A stretch of 11,800 bases of DNA from an uncultured Collinsella sp. (GTDB taxonomy: Bacteria; Actinomycetota; Coriobacteriia; Coriobacteriales; Coriobacteriaceae), in the NCBI GenBank assembly GCA_959596505.1, contig CAUFWM010000041.1:1-11800 (forward strand). Direction: 5' to 3'. Below, in pieces: positions 6,824 through 11,800 of the stretch. The position numbers were made by a program, and so were the translations under genes. Each line of letters opens with the position of its first letter. Position 1 is the stretch's first letter. The notes below the pieces were generated by a model, which searched no databases, was not told the DNA's origin, and saw only the letters and a list, made by a program, of their open reading frames with translations.

Positions 6824-6868
6824 AATAGAAACGGGCGGGGTCGACGCCATGCGTCAAACACCCGCCCG
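6824..6868 (-). terminator. Hairpin plus T-rich tract between tgt and the LOG gene
   Basis: On the minus strand CGGGCGGG (6868-6861) pairs with CCCGCCCG (6839-6832), enclosing a second stem GCGTC/GACGC. A T-rich stretch (TTTCTATTTT) follows. It lies 73 bp after the tgt stop and only about 17 nt before the LOG start, so it may terminate tgt transcripts or act as an attenuator in the LOG leader. Confidence 0.6.
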
Positions 6869-6940
6869 AACATCAACTATTCGGTATGGTACCCACGATG
6901 CATCAAGTGCTTGCAAGGCATCGGTCAGCGGTCGCGGCTC

Positions 6941-8080
6941 TTAGTAGTCCACCGCCGCAGGACTGTTCATCCAGTCGCTCACAAACGCGCCGTAGCGGCC
7001 CTCGATAATGGCCTGACGGGCACGCTGCATAAGGTTGAGCAGGTAGTAGATGTTGTGCATCGACAGCAGAATACCGCCGAGCATCTCCTTCTGCGTGACC
7101 ATGTGACGGATGAGCGCACGGCTGTAGCCGCCCGTGCACACCGGGCAGGTGCAGGTGGGATCGATGGGGCCGTCGTCGTGCGCAAAACGCGCGTTGCGGA
7201 AGTTGAGGCGACCCTCGCTCGAGAACGCCGTGCCCATGCGGCCGGTGCGCGTCGGCAGCACACAATCGAACATGTCGATGCCCACACCCACACCGCGCAC
7301 GAGGGTGGTCGGGTTGCCGACGCCCATCAGGTAGCGCGGCTTGTGCTTGGGCATGTACTCGCTCACAAGCGGCGCCAGCGTCTCGAACATAGTCTCGTGG
7401 TCTTCGCCCACCGAGTAGCCACCGATACCGTAGCCCGGGAAGTCGCCGCACTCCTCCAGATGGCGCAGCGAACGCAGGCGGAGGTCCAGGTGCATGCCGC
7501 CCTGAACGATGCCAAAGAGCGCCTGGTCATCGCGGGTATGCGCCTTATAACAGCGCTCGGCCCACATACTCGACAGCTCAACGGCGCGCTCAACGTAGGC
7601 ACGCGTGGCGGGATAGCCCGGGCACTGGTCGAGCTGCATGCAGATGTCGGAGCCGAGCTTCATGGCGATTTCCATGTTGTCCTCGGGCGTCCAGAACACG
7701 TGGCGGCCGTCGTAGTCGTTGACGATAAAGCGCACGCCCTCGTCGGTGAGCTTGACGGCATCGTTGTGGCTGAACACCTGGAAGCCGCCCGAGTCGGTAA
7801 GAATAGGGCCATGCCAGTTCATAAACTTGTGCAGGCCGCCCAGCTCGGCGATGGTGTCCTCGCCGGGACGCATGGAAAGGTGATAGGTGTTGGCAAGCAC
7901 GATCTGGGCGCCGAGCTGTTTGACGGTCTCGGTAGGAATACCCTTGACGTTTGCCTTGGTGCCCACGGGCATAAAGATTGGCGTCTCGATATCGCCGTGC
8001 GGGGTGTGCAGTACGCCGGCACGCGCGTGCGTCGTCGGGTCCTCGGCGATCAGGTCGAATTTAAAAAGGCTCTGGTCCAT
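6941..8080 (-). CDS. tgt: tRNA-guanine transglycosylase (queuosine pathway)
   Basis: Tgt swaps guanine-34 in the anticodon of GUN tRNAs (Asp, Asn, His, Tyr) for preQ1, the step before QueA acts. The protein has 379 residues, standard bacterial length. Seen in order: HTPHGDIETPIFMPVGT (25-41), LANTYHL (62-68), TDSGGFQVFS with Asp96 (general acid/base), GGYSVGE (220-226), FDCVLPTRTGR with nucleophile Asp272, and the zinc site C310, C312, C315 plus a His about 27 residues on (H342). All catalytic residues are intact. The ATG at 8080 follows AAGGAG. A TATAAT box lies 38 bp upstream. The pathway partner queA lies at the right edge of the window, ~3.6 kb away on the same strand. No queC/D/E/F gene is visible. 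Confidence 0.97.
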   Translation of the reverse strand: MDQSLFKFDLIAEDPTTHARAGVLHTPHGDIETPIFMPVGTKANVKGIPTETVKQLGAQIVLANTYHLSMRPGEDTIAELGGLHKFMNWHGPILTDSGGFQVFSHNDAVKLTDEGVRFIVNDYDGRHVFWTPEDNMEIAMKLGSDICMQLDQCPGYPATRAYVERAVELSSMWAERCYKAHTRDDQALFGIVQGGMHLDLRLRSLRHLEECGDFPGYGIGGYSVGEDHETMFETLAPLVSEYMPKHKPRYLMGVGNPTTLVRGVGVGIDMFDCVLPTRTGRMGTAFSSEGRLNFRNARFAHDDGPIDPTCTCPVCTGGYSRALIRHMVTQKEMLGGILLSMHNIYYLLNLMQRARQAIIEGRYGAFVSDWMNSPAAVDY

Positions 8081-8089
8081 AAACTGGAA

Positions 8090-8123
8090 CTCCTTGGTTG
8101 CGGTTCATACGCAAACCATTATA
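8090..8123 (-). promoter_or_regulatory. tgt promoter -10 box and ribosome binding site
   Basis: On the minus strand a consensus TATAAT occupies 8123-8118, 38 bp before the tgt ATG. AAGGAG occupies 8095-8090, nine bases from the ATG. No good -35 hexamer is seen at the usual distance. The implied leader is about 30 nt, too short for a preQ1 riboswitch. Confidence 0.6.
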
Positions 8124-8166
8124 CGGGCAACCCGCAAGGAGCACCGACTCGACAGAAACTGGCGTA

Positions 8167-8186
8167 TTAAACGACTAGTCATTTAA
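8167..8186. promoter_or_regulatory. Near-perfect palindrome upstream of tgt
   Basis: TTAAACGACTAGTCATTTAA is a 20-bp palindrome with a single mismatched pair, centred about 55 bp upstream of the tgt -10 box. It could be an operator or activator site for tgt; no regulator is suggested by the neighbours. Confidence 0.3.
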
Positions 8187-8224
8187 AAACGTCGCCAACG
8201 ACTACGTCCAACAGCCAAGGTAAC

Positions 8225-8388
8225 GCCGATGCCTTGTCAACGACAGCGAAAACCCGCCAGAGCGAGCAAGGTGCCTTGAAACAAGGCGGCATTGACCTTC
8301 TGGTCATGCCGCCGAAGTTGAAAGGCAGATTGCCGCTCTGGCGGGTTTGCAGCGTCAACTGGTTACGCGGTTCGTAGAACCGCGTAAC
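8225..8388 (-). ncRNA. Structured 3' element, copy A (after the SDR gene)
   Basis: Read on the minus strand this begins two bases after the SDR stop. A 12-bp hairpin (GTTACGCGGTTC at 8362-8373 with its complement at 8377-8388, three-base loop) is followed by a rod. The rod consists of P1 AAACCCGCCAGAGC/GCTCTGGCGGGTTT (14 bp), GCAA/TTGC, P2 TGCCTT/AAGGCA, P3 GGCGGCA/TGCCGCC with a bulged base, then TGACC/GGTCA closed by an AGAA loop. P1 is followed by TTTT on this strand. A second copy at 11534-11697 keeps the fold while changing paired bases. A transcribed RNA element or 3' UTR is inferred; a structured repeat acting at DNA level is the alternative. I do not recognise the family. Confidence 0.65.
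8362..8388. terminator. Hairpin directly after the SDR stop (5' part of copy A)
   Basis: GTTACGCGGTTC, a GTA loop and GAACCGCGTAAC form a perfect 12-bp hairpin two bases after the SDR stop. No T-run follows it on the minus strand, so it looks more like an mRNA 3'-end stabiliser or the first domain of the larger element than a complete terminator. The equivalent hairpin at 11669-11697 keeps the loop but changes both arms. Confidence 0.5.
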
Positions 8389-8390
8389 TG

Positions 8391-9191
8391 TTAGGGCCGC
8401 TGACCCATGCCACCCTCGAGGGTGACGGTCTCACCGTTCATGTACTTAAAGTCGGGGCCGCAGAGCTGAACGACCACGCGGCCGATCTCCTTCTCGACGT
8501 CGCCGTAATGACCCGCCGGCGGCATATGGACGTTGGCCTTGAACGCCTCGGGATAGGCATCCTGGAAGTTCTCGAGCGCAGCGGTCCAAGCAAGCGGGCA
8601 CACGATGTTGACGTTGATGCCGTCCTTGCCCCACTCGTTGGCGGCAACGCGGGTCAGACCGCGGATGCCCTCCTTGGCAGCGGCATAGCTGCACTGGCCG
8701 TAGTTGCCAAACAGGCCGGCGCCCGAAGCAAAGTTGACCACGGAGCCCTTGGTCTCCTTCAGGTGCGGATAGGCCTTCTGCATGTACAGATAGGTGGCAT
8801 ACAGGCCGGAGTAAATGGCCAGGTTAAACTGGTCCATGGTGTGATCGGCAATGGTCACGCCCGAAGCGCTGGCCTGGGCATTGTTGACGACGGCGTCGAT
8901 GCGGCCGAACTCCTCGATGGCCTTGTCGATGACGTTCTGGACGACGGCCTCGTTGTCCTGACCAGCCGAGACATCGGCCTGAACAGGCAGAACCTTGACG
9001 CCGTAGTCGGCCTCGAGGGACTCCTTGGCAGCCTCGAGCTTGGCAACGTTGCGGCCGGTAATGACGAGGTTTGCGCCCTCCTTGGCAAAAGCGATATCGA
9101 TGCCGTAACCGATGGAGCCAGCGGAACCGTCCTTGAGCGTGGCCTTGCCGCCGCCGGTGACGATCACGGTCTTACCAGTGAAAAGTCCCAT
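8391..9191 (-). CDS. Short-chain dehydrogenase/reductase, candidate hydroxysteroid dehydrogenase
   Basis: This is a classical NAD(P)-dependent SDR oxidoreductase of 266 residues. The cofactor motif is TGGGKATLKDGSAGSIGYG (12-30), with a longer insertion than the usual TGxxxGxG. R47 in VITGRN after the second strand favours NADP(H). Next come NNAQ (103-106, normally NNAG) and the catalytic set S156 (NFASGAG), Y169 and K173 (YAAAKEG). The C-terminus ends LEGGMGQRP, typical of SDRs. The extended glycine loop and the NNAQASASG stretch recall, from memory, 12-alpha-type bile-acid hydroxysteroid dehydrogenases of Eggerthella and relatives; this is a recollection, not an alignment, so substrate is left open. 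ATG at 9191 follows AAAGGA by six bases. It appears monocistronic and divergent from the coiled-coil gene. Confidence 0.9.
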   Translation of the reverse strand: MGLFTGKTVIVTGGGKATLKDGSAGSIGYGIDIAFAKEGANLVITGRNVAKLEAAKESLEADYGVKVLPVQADVSAGQDNEAVVQNVIDKAIEEFGRIDAVVNNAQASASGVTIADHTMDQFNLAIYSGLYATYLYMQKAYPHLKETKGSVVNFASGAGLFGNYGQCSYAAAKEGIRGLTRVAANEWGKDGINVNIVCPLAWTAALENFQDAYPEAFKANVHMPPAGHYGDVEKEIGRVVVQLCGPDFKYMNGETVTLEGGMGQRP

Positions 9192-9485
9192 ACAAAGTCC
9201 TTTCGAATCGCGACGGGCACACCCGCCGACTGCGCGTATCCAACTTCACGCGCCAAAAGCTGAAATGCAACTTTAGCGTGTTCAAGTGAAAAATAAAGAC
9301 CGCAGCAGGCGAACGGCGCAACGTCATTCGGCGAAGGGAATGTCAAGCGTAAACTGAATTTAGAGGATGAATTTTTGCTATCCAAGCGAGTCATCGAACA
9401 CGTTTTGAAACTTTGCTGCGGGGCGCGGGATGTCGGCGCGAGACTTTATCATAGGGTGACAAACAACGATGAGGAGCACATGCCT
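9192..9485. other. Divergent intergenic region, SDR gene / coiled-coil gene
   Basis: These 294 bp separate two divergent starts and must hold both promoters. The SDR leader contains a GACGGGC-type hairpin (9213-9226). On the plus strand a weak TATCAT (9447-9452) and GAGGAG (9471-9476) precede the coiled-coil gene. I found no consensus -35/-10 pair and no further gene. Confidence 0.5.
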
Positions 9486-11249
9486 ATGACAGACGAGCTG
9501 GACCCCCAGACTCAACAGCATATTGATGATTCAGCAGACGTCGCCGCAGATACTGACGCTGCGACCTGCAATGATACCGACGTCGACGACGCCACTCTGG
9601 ATAACGGCGCTGCGACGGAAATCCCTACGGCCGAAAATGCCGACGAGCAAAACGACGATTCGGCCGCTCAGGACGACGCCCCCGAAAAGGACGCCGCCCC
9701 GCAAGCAGAAGGCCCTATCGAGGTGTCTTCGGAAGAAGAGCTCGATGCCGTCATGGACTCCATGATGGATGCCGTCAAAGCGATGAAAGACGCCGTGGCC
9801 GACGCCGATATTGACGCCGAGGAAGAAGAGGCCGCCGAGGCCGCCTCGACCTTCGTGCCCGGCGAGACCCCCGTTGCCGACCAAGGCAGCACCCTGCCCT
9901 CGTTCCTGCAGCTTGAGCACCCCACCATTGGTGCCGATGCAGTCGACCCGCACGCTGCCGGCTTTTCCGTAGTCGAGGGCGGCACCGGCAGCATCGCCAC
10001 GCCGCAGACGCCCGATGCGGGCACGGCGAACGCCGCTCACCCGACTGCCCTGCACGCCCCAGCAGCCAGCCGCGATCTGGGAGGCGCCGTCTCAAACACC
10101 GCCAGCGCCGTGGGCGCCTTTATCGCCCAGGGTGCCTCGGCCATGCGCGAGATGAACGCCGCAAAGAAGGCACTCGCGGACGCCCGTGCCCACCTGGCCG
10201 AACTTGAGCAGCGCATCGCCGATCAAGGCGAGGAGCTCGAGACGCGCCAGGACATCGCAGGCCGCTACGACCAAATCGTCGCCGAGCAGCGCCAGACTAT
10301 CGACACGGCACAAAAGGCCGCCGCGGCGGCAGAAATCGACCGCGATACCCATGCTGCCAAAGCAACAGAGCTCAAGGCGCAGCTCGAGCAAATAAAAGAG
10401 GAGGACGACGCCACCGAGCGGCGTCTCAAAGCCGCACTTGACGCGGTGGAGGCGCGTGAAGCCAGCTCGCGCGAGACCGGTAACCGCCTCGTTCGACGTC
10501 TCGAGGATTCCAAGCGCATCCGCGACAAGGTGCAGGCCGAACGCGACGCCGGCGTTGCCGCAGCACAGCAAACCGTCGACGCCACGCGCGCTCAGCTCGA
10601 AACGCTGCGCCGCGAGTATGCCGAGCTGCAGCGCAATCCTTCGGCAAATCCCGCCAATTACACGGTGCGCACCAGCGAGCTTTCGATGCAGATCTCCGAC
10701 ACAGCCGACGCCTTGCGCAAAGCCGAGGAAGATGTCCCGCGCATCTCCGCCGATCTTGAGCACTCGCTCGCGGCCGCCGAGCACGCCGTTGAGCAGGCGC
10801 AAGCCCCCATCGCCGACGCTAAGCGAGCCCATCAGGCCGTGACGGCCGAGGCCGATGCCGCACGCGATGAGCTGCAGACCGCAAAAGCCGCCGCCGCAAC
10901 GCGCCAGCGCGAACTACGCGAGAAGATCGCCGCCGAGGACAAGGCGCTTCGAGAGCAAGAGCAGGCTATCGCCAATGCCCAGGCGGACGTCGCGCACGCA
11001 CAGTCGATCATCGAGCAGGCGACCGAGGTACATGACCATCCCGAGATTACCGAGTCGCTCGCCGGATCCTTGGCACGCGATAAGGCCGAGTACGCCGAAA
11101 CCGAGCGCGAAGTGGCTCAACTCGAAGCCGCCGAGGACGACGTGCGCGAGCGCACCCGCGACTCACGCATCAAATTCACCGGCGCCATCGTCTGCATTGT
11201 CGCCGTAATCCTCATGATCGTCCTCATCTGGCTCTTCGCGAGCAAGTAA
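9486..11249 (+). CDS. Acidic coiled-coil protein with a C-terminal membrane anchor
   Basis: This hypothetical protein of 587 residues matches no family I recognise. Residues 1-80 are highly acidic and Ala/Asp-rich, hence probably disordered. Residues 81-120 form a likely amphipathic acidic helix (SEEELDAVMDSMMDAVKAM). Residues 121-215 are a Pro/Gly/Thr-rich linker. From about 218 to 384 and 396 to 557 the sequence is a long Ala/Glu/Arg/Gln coiled coil, with breaks at QRNPSANPANY (382-392) and EVHDHPE (514-520). Residues 564-584 (FTGAIVCIVAVILMIVLIWLF) form one membrane helix, ending three residues from the C-terminus. There is no signal peptide, so it is predicted to be tail-anchored with the coiled coil in the cytoplasm. 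ATG at 9486 has GAGGAG nine bases upstream; the ATG at 9480 is too close to it. A scaffold or envelope-linked role is possible but unproven. Confidence 0.88.
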   Translation: MTDELDPQTQQHIDDSADVAADTDAATCNDTDVDDATLDNGAATEIPTAENADEQNDDSAAQDDAPEKDAAPQAEGPIEVSSEEELDAVMDSMMDAVKAMKDAVADADIDAEEEEAAEAASTFVPGETPVADQGSTLPSFLQLEHPTIGADAVDPHAAGFSVVEGGTGSIATPQTPDAGTANAAHPTALHAPAASRDLGGAVSNTASAVGAFIAQGASAMREMNAAKKALADARAHLAELEQRIADQGEELETRQDIAGRYDQIVAEQRQTIDTAQKAAAAAEIDRDTHAAKATELKAQLEQIKEEDDATERRLKAALDAVEAREASSRETGNRLVRRLEDSKRIRDKVQAERDAGVAAAQQTVDATRAQLETLRREYAELQRNPSANPANYTVRTSELSMQISDTADALRKAEEDVPRISADLEHSLAAAEHAVEQAQAPIADAKRAHQAVTAEADAARDELQTAKAAAATRQRELREKIAAEDKALREQEQAIANAQADVAHAQSIIEQATEVHDHPEITESLAGSLARDKAEYAETEREVAQLEAAEDDVRERTRDSRIKFTGAIVCIVAVILMIVLIWLFASK

Positions 11250-11259
11250 ACTAGCTGCC

Positions 11260-11349
11260 AAAAAAAACGCTCAACGCAGTTGCGGTGAGATAGTTCCTGT
11301 TTAGCCATCAAAAAGGCCAATTCAAGAACTATCTCACCGCAACTTTTTT
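11260..11349. terminator. Bidirectional terminator after the coiled-coil gene
   Basis: Arms of 21 nt at 11279-11299 and 11323-11343 pair with one G-T and are followed on the plus strand by six T (11344-11349). On the minus strand the same stem is followed by a CAAC/GTTG mini-hairpin and eight T (complement of 11260-11267). The outer TTGCGGTG word matches the repeat at 5897-5959, so this may be a repeat used as a terminator. Confidence 0.85.
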
Positions 11350-11350
11350 A

Positions 11351-11417
11351 TTGGTGCAAAGGGGTCAGGCTACTTTGCACCAACTTGGTGTATATAGACC
11401 AGTCCCCATTGCACCAA
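11351..11417. repeat. TTGGTGCAAAG inverted repeat cluster
   Basis: TTGGTGCAAAG (11351-11361) and CTTTGCACCAA (11373-11383) are perfect 11-bp arms around a loop containing GGGGTCAGG. A second half-set, TTGGTG (11385-11390) and TTGCACCAA (11409-11417), follows with CAGTCCCC between. The layout resembles REP-type dispersed palindromes. Confidence 0.65.
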
Positions 11418-11496
11418 CAACGTTTGCCCAGATAAAACCCGCCAAAATAAACCTGTCCCTTTTTGGCAAAAACGGGAGATTATCCACTCTCATTCT

Positions 11497-11535
11497 GCAG
11501 GCACTCATTTAAGTACGTCCCCAATGAGTACCTGC
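11497..11535. repeat. Interrupted palindrome carrying ACGTCCCCAATGA
   Basis: GCAGGCACTCATT (11497-11509) and AATGAGTACCTGC (11523-11535) pair over 13 positions with one mismatch. Its right half, ACGTCCCCAATGAGTACC (11515-11532), recurs with a single change at 2521-2538 upstream of pstS. Confidence 0.65.
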
Positions 11536-11697
11536 CGATGCTTTGGCAAAGTCAGCGAAAACGCCCCTAAGCGAGCAAGGTGACGTGAAAGAGGAGGGCA
11601 TTGACCTTCTGGTCATGCCCGACGATTGAACATCAGATTGCCGCTTAGGGGGGTTTGCAGCGTCGGCCGGTTACGGCGTTTGTAAAACGCCGTAACC
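11534..11697 (-). ncRNA. Structured 3' element, copy B (after queA)
   Basis: This is the second copy of the 8225-8388 element, nearly the same length. On the minus strand it starts at the last base of the queA stop codon with a 13-bp hairpin (11669-11681 with 11685-11697, three-base loop). The rod follows: P1 AAACCCCCCTAAGC/GCTTAGGGGCGTTT (one C-C mismatch), GCAA/TTGC, P2 TGATGT/ACGTCA with one U-G wobble, P3 GGGCA/TGCCC, TGACC/GGTCA and the same AGAA loop. Blocks identical to copy A include the GCGGCAATCTG, CATGACCAGAAGGTCAATGC and CACCTTGCTCGCT segments. P1 is followed by TTTT on the minus strand. Confidence 0.65.
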
Positions 11698-11800
11698 TAC
11701 AAAATGAGCATCGCGTCGCCAAAGCTGAAGAAGCGGTAGCGCTCCTCGATGGCGGCGGCGTAGGCATCCATGATCTGGTCGCGGGTGGCAAGCGCGCTCA
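11697..11800 (-). CDS. queA: QueA, SAM:tRNA ribosyltransferase-isomerase (partial, C-terminal 33 residues)
   Basis: Read directly on the minus strand, the last 33 codons give SALATRDQIMDAYAAAIEER followed by YRFFSFGDAMLIL and a TAG stop. The YRFFSFGDAMLI ending is the signature C-terminus of QueA, which transfers and isomerises the ribosyl group of S-adenosylmethionine onto preQ1-modified tRNA to make epoxyqueuosine. The gene enters from beyond the right edge. With tgt at 6941-8080 on the same strand, two successive queuosine steps are encoded nearby but not adjacently. The stop is followed at once by the structured element copy B. Confidence 0.93.
   Translation of the reverse strand, partial: SALATRDQIMDAYAAAIEERYRFFSFGDAMLIL

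Larger units (their letters stand above)
11250..11696. other. Palindrome-rich intergenic region between the coiled-coil gene and queA
   Basis: These 447 bp lie between two convergent genes and contain no plausible gene. They hold at least five separate inverted repeats: the terminator at 11279-11349, TTGGTGCAAAG/CTTTGCACCAA (11351-11383) with a further TTGCACCAA at 11409-11417, GCCAAAA/TTTTGGC (11441-11467), an interrupted palindrome at 11497-11535, and the structured element copy B at 11534-11697. Confidence 0.8.

Noticed and set aside
8081..8160. Possible preQ1 riboswitch ahead of tgt
   Set aside because: The -10 box lies 38 bp from the start codon, leaving a leader of about 30 nt, with no pseudoknot-type sequence.
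6806..8170. Open frame of 454 codons on the plus strand opposite tgt
   Set aside because: Antisense shadow; tgt on the minus strand has every catalytic and zinc residue.
9164..9394. 76-codon minus-strand frame covering the SDR upstream region
   Set aside because: It overlaps the SDR start in another frame, has no ribosome site and shows no recognisable domain; more likely non-coding promoter region.
11250..11696. CRISPR array or small gene in the repeat-rich gap
   Set aside because: The repeats are different inverted palindromes, not evenly spaced direct repeats with spacers, and no frame with a ribosome site persists.

Overview
The window looks like chromosomal DNA of a high-GC Gram-positive gut bacterium, most likely a Coriobacteriia member close to Collinsella. 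This rests on the GC-rich coding style with long open antisense frames, a short-chain dehydrogenase of the type I associate with Eggerthella/Collinsella hydroxysteroid dehydrogenases, and palindrome-rich intergenic DNA. It is an inference from reading, not from a database search. No tRNA, rRNA, CRISPR array, phage gene or transposase gene is visible.

Layout. 1-2321 (minus strand) is the start of a phosphate-uptake operon: pstS (a Tat-type lipoprotein), pstC and the first half of pstA, which runs off the left edge. 2322-2710 is the pstS upstream region together with the 3' end of the next transcript: repeated GTAAAGG boxes, a rod-shaped inverted repeat and an intrinsic terminator. 2711-4864 (minus) holds an M20/PepV-like dipeptidase behind a HAD-family phosphatase. 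A palindromic region at 4900-4965 separates them from a divergent DegV fatty-acid-binding protein (5021-5881, plus). Two large inverted repeats (5897-6037) lie between degV and a convergent LOG-family gene (6049-6807). Upstream of that gene is tgt (6941-8080, minus). Then come an SDR oxidoreductase (8391-9191, minus), a 587-residue tail-anchored coiled-coil protein (9486-11249, plus), a 447-bp palindrome-rich intergenic region, and the 3' end of queA (minus) at the right edge.

How the genes fit together. PstS, PstC and PstA form the binding protein and membrane channel of the high-affinity phosphate ABC transporter; the ATPase PstB and PhoU would lie beyond position 1. QueA and Tgt are both queuosine tRNA-modification enzymes, here separated by about 3.6 kb holding the SDR and the coiled-coil gene. 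The other genes have no obvious shared pathway.

The most notable signal is not a protein. Two copies of a ~164-bp structured element sit immediately after the stop codons of the SDR gene (8225-8388) and of queA (11534-11697). The copies share short sequence blocks, while several of their helices differ by paired, compensating substitutions, which is how a conserved RNA structure behaves. Other intergenic gaps hold a second class of palindromes with GTCCC / GGGGTCAGG / TTGCGGTG words that resemble REP-type dispersed repeats.
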